NCBI RefSeq assembly: GCF_004770475.1
Contig: NZ_RQHK01000002.1
Span: 598,001 to 662,000 of the forward strand
DNA from: Leptospira mtsangambouensis
GTDB lineage: Bacteria; Spirochaetota; Leptospiria; Leptospirales; Leptospiraceae
Length of the DNA stretch: 64,000 nt
Direction of reading: 5' to 3'
Every line of letters starts with the position of its first letter. The first letter of the stretch is position 1. Below, piece after piece: positions 1-8,735 of the stretch. Under the pieces are notes generated by a model. That model searched no databases. It was not told the DNA's origin and was given only the letters and a program-made list of their open reading frames with translations. Position numbers and translations under genes: made by a program.

Positions 1-238
1 CTTCATAAGTTTGTTTGTCTACAATGATTGATAAAAAGAATGCTAAGATAAAGGAAGAAGCGAGTAGTGGGAGGATTCGATACCGTTTCCGGTTTAGATC
101 GATCGTTCCATGAAGAACACTGGATTGTGACTGGAGGTTGTAAAAATACTTACCAGGAGAAACTTGGATGACGTTAATGTTTCCCCAGCGTAACACATGC
201 TTACCGATCGTAGACTTTTCTGGAGATCGAAGTAGCAT
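1..238 (-). CDS. N-terminal part of a single-pass membrane protein (possibly M23 peptidase), cut by the window edge
   Basis: An open frame starts with ATG at 238 and runs off the left edge, giving 79 visible residues. It begins MLLRSPEKSTIGKH and has one strong hydrophobic segment near residues 57-72, followed by the acidic/basic tail VDKQTYE. That layout (short cytoplasmic head, one membrane anchor, rest outside) suits a secreted or periplasmic enzyme. It starts 17 bases after the bactofilin stop in the same direction, so the two are probably co-transcribed. In other bacteria bactofilin genes often sit next to membrane-anchored M23 peptidases that trim peptidoglycan, so this is my guess. No catalytic residue lies inside the window and the family cannot be shown here. 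Confidence 0.55.
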   Translation of the reverse strand, partial: MLLRSPEKSTIGKHVLRWGNINVIQVSPGKYFYNLQSQSSVLHGTIDLNRKRYRILPLLASSFILAFFLSIIVDKQTYE

Positions 239-255
239 GTGCTAATAGGGATTGG

Positions 256-660
256 TTAATCCTTAGTGTCTAAAGATTTGATACCGCCAAAGGATTCTTC
301 CACAATCTTACGAACGTCTTTTTTCTGGCCGCCGGTGATTGTAATATTTCCTTTTGCAACTACACCTTTTTGAAGTTCTAAGTATGGAGCAGTGATATCA
401 CCTAACATACGTCCTGTACCTTCGAGTTTTACTTCGTTTTCGGCTTTGATGTTTCCGATTAGGGTACCAGATACAATGACTTCTCTTGCGCTGATATTCG
501 TTTTAACTTTACCGGTTTCTCCGATGACAAGTGCATCTTCTGTTTTGATATCACCTTCGAATTTTCCATCGATTCTAAGTGAACCTGCGATATAAAACTT
601 ACCTTCAAATATCGACCCTGGTCCGATAACGCTATTGATGGAATCCTTACCTATTGCCAT
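256..660 (-). CDS. Bactofilin family cytoskeletal protein
   Basis: 134 residues, the usual bactofilin length. The middle (about 15-110) is a run of short beta-helix-like repeats rich in G, I and V, for example GSIFEGKFYIAGSLRIDG and GKFEGDIKTEDALVIG, which is the bactofilin signature. Bactofilins polymerise without nucleotide into membrane-associated filaments that position peptidoglycan enzymes. A bactofilin has been shown to affect helical shape in Leptospira; whether it is this paralogue is not known from the sequence. A good ribosome binding site (AGGAG, then CAGGA) precedes the ATG. The flanking genes, a membrane protein downstream and a class A PBP upstream, fit a cell-wall role. Confidence 0.9.
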   Translation of the reverse strand: MAIGKDSINSVIGPGSIFEGKFYIAGSLRIDGKFEGDIKTEDALVIGETGKVKTNISAREVIVSGTLIGNIKAENEVKLEGTGRMLGDITAPYLELQKGVVAKGNITITGGQKKDVRKIVEESFGGIKSLDTKD

Positions 661-719
661 TCCTGCTCCTTTTCCCCTTCTGTGAGAATCAAAATTTTCG
701 GTCTTCTTGACAAGCCTTT

Positions 720-3272
720 TTAGTAGTCGATTTCCTCATCCCCGCTAAAGACTGATTTTTTTCGTTTCGGCGCTTTGGATGAACTAGGTTGTTTCTCTAT
801 TTTTTCCGACTTTTTCTTTTCTGTTTGTGCGGTTGGGGTCGAAGGGAGGTTCGGCCTTGATTCCACTACATTCCAAGATGAGCCGTGGTCATTACAAACG
901 TCCTTGGGAGCCGTTTGTGGGATGAAATACTCTTCAAATAGGTCATGGCATTGGGATCCAGGCAGTTTTCCCGACATCCGGCAAACTGTCTTTTTCGTGA
1001 CTTTTACCTCGCTAAGCCAAGGAAAGTCGACAGCGGGTTCCCGATCAAGGGCTCTTGCCATAAACCGACCCCAAACAGGTGCGGCGAGTTTCCCACCAGT
1101 CATCCCTCGTCCGAGGGAAATGGTTCCCACATCATACCCAAACCAGACAGAAGTCACAAGTTCTGGGGTGTAACCGACAAACCATGCATCTCGAAAGTTA
1201 TTGGTAGTCCCTGTTTTTCCATAAGCTTTACGGTTTAGTCCATAAGACAAAACCCCACGACCCGTTCCTTCTTCCACAACGTCTCGCATCATGGAAGTGA
1301 TGAGAAAGGCAGCTTCCTTCGAGATGATTTGTTTGCGATCCTCATCTTCGAAGTCTTTGCGAAAATCTTTGATGATTTTTCCTGAATTGTCTTCAACATA
1401 CAAAACAGAGATAGGATTGACTGTTTTGCCACCGGAGGCAAGGGCTGCATAGGCTCGTGTGAGTTCATATGGAGTGAGTTCAAAGGAACCAAGAGAAACG
1501 CTGAAGTTATAAGGGATGTCGCGACCAGGTAATTGTAAAAGTCCTCGCAAACTATCCATTAGGTGGGAAAGTCCCACTTGTTCTAAAACTCGAACCGCCA
1601 CAGAGTTTTTGGATTGTTCTAATGCTTTTCTGAGTAAAATAAAACCAGAGTATTCGCTACTGTAGTTCTCTGGGGCCCATTCATCGCCGTCCTCCATCAA
1701 ATATTGAAGCGGGGAATCTGCAAATAGAGTAGCAGGTGTTACATTTTTTTCTGGATCAGGGTTTTTGCCAGAATAATCCATCGCTGCTGCATAAAGAATG
1801 GGTTTGAATGCAGAACCTGGTTGGCGGAAGGCTTGGAAAGGACGGATCTGTTGGTTGTCAGAACGAAATCCTGATCCACCAACTAACGCAGTAATATATC
1901 CTGTTTCTGGACGAATCGCAATGAGTGATCCTTCTACTGGAAGGAGATGGTCTTTTGTGGTTTGTGAAGTGTAGTTTTTATCAATCAAATCACCTAGAAA
2001 ATCGTCTCCAGTTAACAAGTTTAAGGCATAAAATTCATCGCGTAAGTCTTCTTGGTAAGCGGAAGAAAACGTACGTTCTGTTCGGGAGATATGGAATTTA
2101 AAATCAGGAAGGTCATACAAATCAGCAATGAGAGAATACCCACTTCCATACAAATCATCAAAGGCATCGATATTTCGAAACGCTCTTTGGTTGGATTCCA
2201 AAGTTTGTCTTTGCAGGGCAGGGAGAAGGGCTTTTTCTGCTTCTTCTTGGTGGCGGATTTGGATGGTGGAATAAATTTTAAGTCCCCCATTGTACAAACG
2301 GCCAGAACCAATGGATCGGATTAAATTTTTGCGAATGTATTCTGTTACATATGGAAAACGGTTTAACCTGTCAGAAAAAGCAGAATCATTCGGAGAACGA
2401 TTTAAATTGGTATAATATTCGTCGAGTGCGGCATATTCTTTTTCTGCGTCAGCAACAGACATCCTTCCATTTTCGACTAACTTACGAAATACAACTCGCA
2501 CTTTGTTTAAACTGGATACAGGATTGACGATGGGACTAAACTGGGTGGGTCTTGTGGTAAGACTGGCAAGAATGGCAGCTTCCCCCCAAGTTACATCTTG
2601 GACTTCTTTTCGAAAGTAAAACCGAGAGGCTGCACCGACTCCAATGGTTCCGTGTCCCAGTGGAATTTCGTTTAAGTATACTTCCAAAATTTTATCTTTC
2701 GGATACACCAGTTCGAGTAAAATGGCAAGCCAAGCTTCACGAGCTTTTCTCGCGATGGAACGTTCTATCGATAAAAATTTAAGGCGTGCCACCTGTTGGG
2801 TGATGGTGGAGGCACCTTCTTTGACTCGGCCCGCCATAATGTTCACAACAAAAGCGCGAGCAATCCCTTTTAAATCAATTCCATTGTGTGAATAAAAAGA
2901 GTTATCCTCAGTTGATAAAAAACATTGGATGACCTTGTGGCGATTGTCTGCAGAAAGCGCATTCTCTTCTGGTTTTAATTGTTCTAATCGAACAGGAATT
3001 CTTGAGAATTTATAATATTCGGCAATGGGTTCGTATTCCCCTTTGTCATTTAATCCATATAAGGTGGAAGGGATATCATAAACAGCAGCTTCTTTTAGTT
3101 TAAAAAAATCTTTAATGGAACCTGTGAGTAAAAAAACATTCAAGGCTCCAAAGGCAAAAATTGCTATGGCGGTGTTTCTTAATCTTTTGTCTCCGGTCCA
3201 AATCCTTTCTGTAACAATTCGAAACCAAATGATAAAATACTTTTCAAAGAGCCCAACGGGTTCTTGTTTCAT
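720..3272 (-). CDS. mrcA: Class A penicillin-binding protein (PBP1A type, transglycosylase/transpeptidase)
   Basis: 850 residues. A cytoplasmic head and one membrane helix (about 34-50) are followed by a GT51 glycosyltransferase domain with TEDNSFYSHNG (catalytic Glu near 122) and EGASTITQQVAR. A penicillin-binding transpeptidase domain follows, with the active-site motif GSAFKP near 485, SKNS as the SxN motif, and YGKTGTTNN near 690 as KTG. The enzyme polymerises glycan strands from lipid II and crosslinks the stem peptides on the outer face of the inner membrane. The C-terminal tail is basic and Ser/Pro rich. It lies 59 bases upstream of the bactofilin gene on the same strand. The gene symbol is by family only. 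Confidence 0.93.
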   Translation of the reverse strand: MKQEPVGLFEKYFIIWFRIVTERIWTGDKRLRNTAIAIFAFGALNVFLLTGSIKDFFKLKEAAVYDIPSTLYGLNDKGEYEPIAEYYKFSRIPVRLEQLKPEENALSADNRHKVIQCFLSTEDNSFYSHNGIDLKGIARAFVVNIMAGRVKEGASTITQQVARLKFLSIERSIARKAREAWLAILLELVYPKDKILEVYLNEIPLGHGTIGVGAASRFYFRKEVQDVTWGEAAILASLTTRPTQFSPIVNPVSSLNKVRVVFRKLVENGRMSVADAEKEYAALDEYYTNLNRSPNDSAFSDRLNRFPYVTEYIRKNLIRSIGSGRLYNGGLKIYSTIQIRHQEEAEKALLPALQRQTLESNQRAFRNIDAFDDLYGSGYSLIADLYDLPDFKFHISRTERTFSSAYQEDLRDEFYALNLLTGDDFLGDLIDKNYTSQTTKDHLLPVEGSLIAIRPETGYITALVGGSGFRSDNQQIRPFQAFRQPGSAFKPILYAAAMDYSGKNPDPEKNVTPATLFADSPLQYLMEDGDEWAPENYSSEYSGFILLRKALEQSKNSVAVRVLEQVGLSHLMDSLRGLLQLPGRDIPYNFSVSLGSFELTPYELTRAYAALASGGKTVNPISVLYVEDNSGKIIKDFRKDFEDEDRKQIISKEAAFLITSMMRDVVEEGTGRGVLSYGLNRKAYGKTGTTNNFRDAWFVGYTPELVTSVWFGYDVGTISLGRGMTGGKLAAPVWGRFMARALDREPAVDFPWLSEVKVTKKTVCRMSGKLPGSQCHDLFEEYFIPQTAPKDVCNDHGSSWNVVESRPNLPSTPTAQTEKKKSEKIEKQPSSSKAPKRKKSVFSGDEEIDY

Positions 3273-3298
3273 ACATTTCCCTTAACTTTAAATCCAAA

Positions 3299-4369
3299 TC
3301 AAACGAGTGGAGAAAATTCCTTCATATGGTCGATTCCGTGGTAACGGAGACCGGTATCCAAATTGTAACCACCGAGAGATTCCAGAATTTTCGATCTGCT
3401 TTCCGGAGAAAAACTATATTCGTAGGCTCTCGTTAAAATTTCTTTGCAAGCCTGGCTTGCTTGGTTCAAAAGTTCAATAAAAGAGTCGTTGAACTTACGT
3501 TTCGGGTCCGCTGGATAAAACCATTCCCGTTTTTCATCATTCATAATCTTGGGATTGATATTTTCTAGAGCTGGCAACATGAGAACACTGGCATTGTATT
3601 TATGAAAGGTCAGCGTATCCACTACACTGACAAGCCCGCGCATGAGTGTACTTCTCGAATCTAAGGTAGAGGTAAACCGGTAAAATCCCAAATAGGATTC
3701 GTTTAAGATATCACCGGGAATGATTTTTTTTTCGGAACCCAAATAGGAGGAAGCAAACTCCAAGGGAAAGGTTTCTTTGATGGATTGTAACCAAAAATTC
3801 CAAAGCACAGGATCCATTTTGTTTTTAATTCCTACCGTTCGGTGGCGGATATCGATGTATTGGGGGAAATCGTATTCCCTTGCACTCATTCCCCAACGAT
3901 GATTGATGAGAAGGGTATCTAAACCAAACTCAACTTTCATGTGGTTGACTTGTGCCTGGTAAGAGATCTTCTTATCGTTGTTATAGTAATCCCCGGAGAT
4001 GTAAAAAATATAAGGATGGGTTTGGATGTCGACTACGCAGTGGCAGATATACCCTAATGTGAACGCAAGAAAACGATCTCTATAGAGTCCCATTTCCGTA
4101 TCGTGGACTTGGTCGAGAAAACTTAATACTAGTTCGGCAACTCGGTGGTGGTGGGCAAGGTCTCCGAAGAAAGCGGCCTTCTTTGTTCTTTTGGGTTGTA
4201 ACACATGATAGAAGTAAAAGATATCGGGAGCCACGGCACCAAGGTTGGCATAAGAGGCAACATCGGGACGCGAAAGTAATGCAGCCATTCTACGTTGGGT
4301 TGCGTTTCCATGTTCCAAATGTTTTTTCACTTGGGAGAGTGCTTCAATATGTGTAATCTTTCCTGCCAT
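3299..4369 (-). CDS. Zinc-dependent phospholipase C-like protein
   Basis: 356 residues with no signal peptide. The N-terminal half matches the zinc-dependent phospholipase C fold: an early His (THIEAL), the block ANLGAVAPDIFYF, a HHHR cluster near 90, and FTLGYICHCVVDIQTHP near 120, in which the His/Asp residues are likely metal ligands. In this family the metal-bound helix bundle hydrolyses phospholipid head groups, but many bacterial members have no tested substrate. The C-terminal half (from about 170) is helical and unrecognised. The gene is 26 bases upstream of the PBP gene and divergent from the decarboxylase gene. Enzymatic activity is inferred, not shown. Confidence 0.7.
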   Translation of the reverse strand: MAGKITHIEALSQVKKHLEHGNATQRRMAALLSRPDVASYANLGAVAPDIFYFYHVLQPKRTKKAAFFGDLAHHHRVAELVLSFLDQVHDTEMGLYRDRFLAFTLGYICHCVVDIQTHPYIFYISGDYYNNDKKISYQAQVNHMKVEFGLDTLLINHRWGMSAREYDFPQYIDIRHRTVGIKNKMDPVLWNFWLQSIKETFPLEFASSYLGSEKKIIPGDILNESYLGFYRFTSTLDSRSTLMRGLVSVVDTLTFHKYNASVLMLPALENINPKIMNDEKREWFYPADPKRKFNDSFIELLNQASQACKEILTRAYEYSFSPESRSKILESLGGYNLDTGLRYHGIDHMKEFSPLV

Positions 4370-4426
4370 TTTCTACTTTTTTGACTTTATGGAATGGAAC
4401 CTATTGAAAGGTTTATCTTAAATCCT

Positions 4427-5695
4427 ATGACATCAATCGAAAAACTAAAGTTTTTGAAAGAAGACCAAGTACGGTCTTTAGCAAATGAATTCGGCACGCC
4501 ACTCTTTGTCTATTCCGAGAAAGAAATTGAACAAAAATGTGACGAGGCCTTGGCATTCCCGAATGCTTTCGGCTTACAAGTCCGTTATGCCATGAAGGCA
4601 AATCCCAATTCCAATATCCTTCAGATCATGAAAAAGAAAGGCATCCTAATTGATGCTTCCTCAGAACATGAAGTAGTGCGAGCCCTCCACTTTGGATTCA
4701 AACCAGAATCCATCATGCTTACCTCCCAAGAGTTTCCCAAAGCTTTTGCAGAACTCATTGGAAAAGGGGTAAAGTTCAATGCTTGTTCCCTTCGCCAACT
4801 CGAAGCCTTTGGAAAGACTTTCCCTGGAAAATCAGTTTCCATTCGTTTCAATCCTGGTCTTGGGTCGGGCCATACCAAAAAAACCGATGTAGGAGGAGTC
4901 ACTTCTTCTTTTGGAATTTGGCATGAAAAACTCCCAGAAGTCAAAGCCATCGTAGAAAAATACAAAATCATAGTGGAAAAAGTCCACACTCATATTGGTT
5001 CGGGTAGTGACCCGGAAGTTTGGAAGGCGGTGGCCAAGTATACTTTGGAATATGCTGAGGCTTTCCCAACGGTCACGGTGGTGAGCCTTGGTGGTGGTTA
5101 CAAAGTGGGGAGGATGGAAGATGAAAAATCCACCGACTTACAAAAGATTGGTGCCCCAGTAAAACCACAATTTGAAGAATTTGCTGCTAAACATGGAAGA
5201 AAACTCATATTAGAAATCGAACCGGGAACTTACCTAGTGGCACTTTGTGGGGCTCTTCTTACAACCGTGGATGACTTAGTGGACACAGGTCCAAAAGGTT
5301 TTCGTTTTATGAAACTCGATGCAGGTATGGATTCAAACACCAGACCTTCGTTATATGGAGCAAGGCACCCTCTTATCACAGTGAAAAAAGATGGGGGAGA
5401 TCCTAAGTCAAATCAGGAATATGTAGTTGTGGGTCATTGTTGTGAATCCGGTGATGTTTTTACCCAAAAAGAAGGGGGAGAACCCGTGACAAGACTTATG
5501 GGAGAAGCCGAAGTAGGTGACCATGTTGTGATGGAAGCTGTTGGTGCTTACTGTGCGGGAATGTCGACAAAGAACTACAATAGTTTTCCTGAAACGGCAG
5601 AGGTTTTACTTCGCACAAACGGAGAGGCAAAACTGATTCGAAAAAAAGAGCCAGTTTTGGAAATCTTTCGAAACGAAATTCGTGTGGTGGAATGA
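4427..5695 (+). CDS. lysA: PLP-dependent decarboxylase of the diaminopimelate decarboxylase family
   Basis: About 422 residues with the alanine-racemase-like barrel of fold type III PLP enzymes. YAMKAN carries the PLP lysine, HIGSGSD and LGGGYKVG form the phosphate-binding region, and HCCESGDVF is the CESGD motif typical of meso-diaminopimelate decarboxylase, the last step of lysine synthesis. Two places differ from the textbook enzyme: the EPGR motif reads EPGTYLVA, and the C-terminal motif reads AYCAGMSTKNYNSFP. A related substrate is therefore possible. ATG at 4427 (MTSIEKLKFL) matches the usual family start; an in-frame ATG at 4394 would add 11 residues. It shares ATGA with ispD. Confidence 0.8.
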   Translation: MTSIEKLKFLKEDQVRSLANEFGTPLFVYSEKEIEQKCDEALAFPNAFGLQVRYAMKANPNSNILQIMKKKGILIDASSEHEVVRALHFGFKPESIMLTSQEFPKAFAELIGKGVKFNACSLRQLEAFGKTFPGKSVSIRFNPGLGSGHTKKTDVGGVTSSFGIWHEKLPEVKAIVEKYKIIVEKVHTHIGSGSDPEVWKAVAKYTLEYAEAFPTVTVVSLGGGYKVGRMEDEKSTDLQKIGAPVKPQFEEFAAKHGRKLILEIEPGTYLVALCGALLTTVDDLVDTGPKGFRFMKLDAGMDSNTRPSLYGARHPLITVKKDGGDPKSNQEYVVVGHCCESGDVFTQKEGGEPVTRLMGEAEVGDHVVMEAVGAYCAGMSTKNYNSFPETAEVLLRTNGEAKLIRKKEPVLEIFRNEIRVVE

Positions 5696-6396
5696 ACAAT
5701 TTGTATGTTGTCCTACTTGCGGGTGGGACAGGAACACGGATGGGAACGGAAGTTCCCAAACAGTTTTTAAAAGTAAGAGGAGAGTCTCTCCTTAGGCATT
5801 CAGTCAAACGATTCCGAAAGTTTGGACTTATCAAATCCATCACTGTCGTTTCTCACCCCGATTGGATTCTAGAAACAGAAAAAGAGTTGGATGATTTATT
5901 GGAAGGGAATGATCGGATTGTCCCTGGTGGGGAAAGTCGCCATCTGTCTACGTTATGCGGACTCCAATCCATATCCTATGATACAAAGGATATTTTTTTC
6001 ATCCATGACGTGGCAAGACCCAATTTCAAACAAAACGAACTGTATCAATTAGTGGAACAAACAAAAATTTTTGGTGGAGCCAGTATTGTGGCCAAGTCAA
6101 CAGAGAGTTTGGTCCGAGTTCGAATCCATCGGAACTATACTGATGAACCTTTAAAAAGGGAAGAAGTATATTCCGTAAAAACTCCTCAGTCCGTTGCTGG
6201 GTTTATGCTCCAAGAACTATTGGCAGAAGGATTGGATCCTGATCTCAAAAAACATCCGACAGATCTTTGTACTTGGATGGGCAGCCGTAAGGTAGGGATT
6301 GTCGAAACTGATTTTCACAACATCAAAGTGACAAGCCCTGGAGATACAGAGCTTGCCGATTCTTTGTATTGGGAAGATTTACCGACTGTGGAATAA
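5692..6396 (+). CDS. ispD: 2-C-methyl-D-erythritol 4-phosphate cytidylyltransferase
   Basis: 234 residues, normal for IspD. The N-terminus has the nucleotidyltransferase signature LLAGGTGTRMG with KQFLKV after it, and HDVARPN near residue 105 is the conserved D/R block. The enzyme joins MEP to CTP in the non-mevalonate isoprenoid pathway and acts in the cytoplasm. Its ATG overlaps the stop of the upstream decarboxylase gene (ATGA), so the two are translationally coupled. The 3' end overlaps the convergent PilZ-protein gene by 18 bases. A related TarI-type cytidylyltransferase is the only reasonable alternative. Confidence 0.88.
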   Translation: MNNLYVVLLAGGTGTRMGTEVPKQFLKVRGESLLRHSVKRFRKFGLIKSITVVSHPDWILETEKELDDLLEGNDRIVPGGESRHLSTLCGLQSISYDTKDIFFIHDVARPNFKQNELYQLVEQTKIFGGASIVAKSTESLVRVRIHRNYTDEPLKREEVYSVKTPQSVAGFMLQELLAEGLDPDLKKHPTDLCTWMGSRKVGIVETDFHNIKVTSPGDTELADSLYWEDLPTVE

Positions 6397-7479
6397 TTTA
6401 AAACGTTGTTTCCAAATCCAAATGCGAAATAGGTTTTTATTTTCGATGGTATCAATTTGAATCCCGAATCCACTTGGTTTTCCATATTTGCCTTGTGGGT
6501 TGGACCAACGAACCACACCACCGACAGAAATTTCACCTGATCTTGTTTGGATTTTGACATTACAAATTTGATCTTGTTCTAAAACCGAACTAGTGCCTAT
6601 GTACAGTCCTTCCAATGAAACATTGAGAAGGGTGCCTTGGCAGATTCGATTGTCTTTACTTGAAAAATTGACAGGATTGGAAACAGGATACCTCGGAGCA
6701 AAGACCCGCGCAAGAAAGGCTTCGTAGATTTGTTTTTCGTCTCTTTGGTTGATTGGAAAATAAAGTTGAACACCCGCAATTTCTGAACCATCATTTTCCT
6801 TGTCGATGCGAACAATTTTTGCTTGTACTGAAATGGAAACAGGTTCTCTATTTTCTTTTTCTAATTTTAAGAGCAGATTGATAGGATCTCCCACTTTTAA
6901 AAAATGATGTTTGGGAATGGGAATGAGGATTCCGTTTCGAGAAATATTGATGGTTTGTCCGTCACCTTCTCGTTCTCCATCAGAATTGGTCCAGTGAAAA
7001 GGAATAGGGTGTGTTTCTCTATATTTGATCCTCCACCCTCGGCGTTTTCCACTTAAGTACGGAGCCGCGATTTCTCTACGCAAAAAATAAAATACAATTC
7101 CGAGTAATCCCGTTGTGATCACCATATTCCAGATCACGTCCGATGTGTGGATGCGAATTCCTGCTAAAAAAATCTTTTTGCCAAGTGTGACAGAAAGAAC
7201 CATCCAAACATTATAAGTGAGGATCAGGAAACTAAAACATAAGAACAGATAGTATCCAAATTTCTTTTTTGCGATGAGGCCATAAGCAATGATGGCACTG
7301 AAGGCGGACAAAACATACTGCCAAGGTTGGATTCTCGAAAGGATCATACTAAAATGTTCTAGATCCAAATCATATAAGGTTGCGATGGCGAAGAAATTAA
7401 GGAATGGGACTGCAAAAAAGCCGAGAGTCACCAATAGAACTGGGATGGGGTAGTTGAAGAACCGCAAAGTCACCCGCAA
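6379..7479 (-). CDS. Membrane protein with two PilZ-like domains
   Basis: 366 residues. Four or five hydrophobic segments lie in the first 135 residues. Two cytosolic segments of PilZ character follow. The first has YRETHPIPFHW then INISRNGILI (near 150-190); the second has PRYPVSNPV then LLNVSLEGLYIG (near 255-300). PilZ domains bind cyclic di-GMP through an RxxxR and a D/NxSxxG motif. Both NxSxxG parts are visible here, but the Arg pairs are imperfect, so ligand binding is uncertain. It is likely a c-di-GMP effector anchored in the inner membrane. The start is uncertain: TTG at 7479 or GTG at 7473. It lies downstream of two cyclic-nucleotide-domain genes but behind a terminator. Confidence 0.72.
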   Translation of the reverse strand: MRVTLRFFNYPIPVLLVTLGFFAVPFLNFFAIATLYDLDLEHFSMILSRIQPWQYVLSAFSAIIAYGLIAKKKFGYYLFLCFSFLILTYNVWMVLSVTLGKKIFLAGIRIHTSDVIWNMVITTGLLGIVFYFLRREIAAPYLSGKRRGWRIKYRETHPIPFHWTNSDGEREGDGQTINISRNGILIPIPKHHFLKVGDPINLLLKLEKENREPVSISVQAKIVRIDKENDGSEIAGVQLYFPINQRDEKQIYEAFLARVFAPRYPVSNPVNFSSKDNRICQGTLLNVSLEGLYIGTSSVLEQDQICNVKIQTRSGEISVGGVVRWSNPQGKYGKPSGFGIQIDTIENKNLFRIWIWKQRFKLFHSR

Positions 7480-7514
7480 ATCAAATTCGATTTTAGGGAT
7501 TTAGTCAACTTATT

Positions 7515-7553
7515 TTTAAAAAGAAAGCTAGGGAGGTTTCGTGTCTCCCCTAG
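7515..7553 (-). terminator. Rho-independent terminator after the cyclic-nucleotide-domain genes
   Basis: The arms CTAGGGAG (7528-7535) and CTCCCCTAG (7545-7553) pair with one bulge. Read on the minus strand the hairpin is followed by a CTTTCTTTTT run. It lies 10 bases after the stop of the gene ending at 7563 and separates that operon from the PilZ gene. Confidence 0.7.
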
Positions 7554-7562
7554 TTCTTTTTC

Positions 7563-8066
7563 TTAAGGACTGTCCAGATCTTGTGATTTGTCCTCATTGG
7601 TAATGACAGATTCTGTGGTAGACTTTTCCATCTGTAGGGAAGGCATTCCATTAATCAGAATATGCAATTCTTCTTGTCTTTCGGAAATCAAATCTTCTAC
7701 AGATGTTAGGCGACTGATGATGCTATGCAAAATGACTGAAAGAAATCCAGGGCTTTCTTTTCCCATGGCTAAAAAGATATCTTTTGTGATGGTTCCGACT
7801 TTGGTATCTTCTGCGGAAGCGATTACAGTGGCAGCCCTGGGAGATGGAAAGACCAAGGCCATTTCTCCAAAGAATTCACCTGGATTGATATCACGAATAT
7901 ATTGGTTTTCCCCACTTGCTTTTCGTTTGAAAACTTGGAGTTTGCCGGCAAAAACAAAAAACATCTTTCCATTGCAGTCTTCCCCTTCAGAAAAAACCTT
8001 GGTCCCTTCGGAGAAGTGATCGATCCGCACTTCCGTAATGTACTTTCGTAAGTGGTCTACGTTCAT
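7563..8066 (-). CDS. Cyclic nucleotide-binding domain protein (downstream copy)
   Basis: 167 residues, made of one cNMP-binding (CAP_ED) beta-barrel: GTKVFSEGEDCNGKMFFVFAG at the start, then PGEFFGEMALVF and SPRAATVIA, the phosphate-binding cassette with its Glu and Arg. There is no DNA-binding helix-turn-helix and no membrane segment, so it is not a CRP-type regulator. The C-terminal 40 residues are polar and probably flexible. It may sense cAMP or act as a scaffold. It overlaps the upstream paralogue by 4 bases (ATGA), so the two are made together, probably as a pair. Confidence 0.85.
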   Translation of the reverse strand: MNVDHLRKYITEVRIDHFSEGTKVFSEGEDCNGKMFFVFAGKLQVFKRKASGENQYIRDINPGEFFGEMALVFPSPRAATVIASAEDTKVGTITKDIFLAMGKESPGFLSVILHSIISRLTSVEDLISERQEELHILINGMPSLQMEKSTTESVITNEDKSQDLDSP

Positions 8067-8512
8067 TTTTCTTCATCCTTTTTGATTTCTTCTAATAATT
8101 TGTCGAGCTCTGTGAGTCTTGCTTCCGCTCTATGGAGTTTCTCTACTGTACTTTTTGTGAGCTGGAATAAAAAATGTGTATTGATGCGGGCTAATTTTTC
8201 GAATTGGTCATCTCGTAAAATTCCTACCCTTGCGTTGGTTGATACCACACTGATGGTCATGGCTCTTGGCCTTCTTGTGAGAAGCGAAAGTTCTCCAAAA
8301 AATTCTCCAGGCCCAATCCCTTTGATAATTTCTTGGCTTCCATCTGGCAGTCGTTTGGTGACGGCAAACATTCCACTCATGACACAATACATACTTCCAT
8401 CATGGGGATCTCCTTCGCGAAAGATCACATCTCCCCGCAAATAGACTTGCGTAGAGATATTTTGCATAAATTCCAGAATGTTCATGGGAGTTGTCCTATT
8501 GGTTTCTGACAT
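8063..8512 (-). CDS. Cyclic nucleotide-binding domain protein (upstream copy)
   Basis: 149 residues with one cNMP-binding domain: GDVIFREGDPHDGSMYCVMSG, then IGPGEFFGELSLLTRRPRAMT, with the family Glu and Arg in the phosphate-binding cassette. A charged helical tail of about 35 residues ending in KDEEK follows and could form a coiled coil. There is no effector domain. It is clearly related to the protein encoded just downstream and probably arose by tandem duplication. A tRNA-Leu gene starts 92 bases away in the opposite direction. The function is unknown beyond likely cyclic-nucleotide sensing. Confidence 0.85.
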   Translation of the reverse strand: MSETNRTTPMNILEFMQNISTQVYLRGDVIFREGDPHDGSMYCVMSGMFAVTKRLPDGSQEIIKGIGPGEFFGELSLLTRRPRAMTISVVSTNARVGILRDDQFEKLARINTHFLFQLTKSTVEKLHRAEARLTELDKLLEEIKKDEEK

Positions 8513-8603
8513 GAGAATAAAAATTCAAAACAAAGGCAAGTGAATCGCAAAATCTCACTAGACAGATTTCCCTAGTACAAAAACCTGCTTATACAACCAC
8601 AAT

Positions 8604-8685
8604 GCGGGCGTGGCGAAATTGGCAGACGCACCAGATTTAGGTTCTGGCGCCGAGAGGCGTGGGGGTTCAAGTCCCTCCGCCCGCA
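8604..8685 (+). tRNA. tRNA-Leu (anticodon UAG)
   Basis: 82 bases including the discriminator A. Acceptor GCGGGCG (8604-8610) pairs with CGCCCGC (8678-8684). The anticodon arm CCAGA/TCTGG encloses loop TTTAGGT, giving anticodon UAG for CUN leucine codons. A long variable arm (GCGCCGAGAGGCGT region) and T-arm with GTTCAAGTC identify a class II tRNA. CCA is not encoded. The gene borders an accessory-looking stretch on its 3' side. Confidence 0.96.
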
Positions 8686-8735
8686 TAACAACCTTTCCTA
8701 AAAATCAATCATAAGATTCAAATCAATACAATCCC

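Noticed and set aside
775..1238. Plus-strand open frames opposite the PBP gene
   Set aside because: They overlap the transpeptidase domain motifs on the other strand and have no start signals or recognisable domain.
3299..4369. Secreted phospholipase toxin
   Set aside because: The protein has the zinc-dependent phospholipase C fold pattern but no signal peptide, so a secreted toxin role is not supported.
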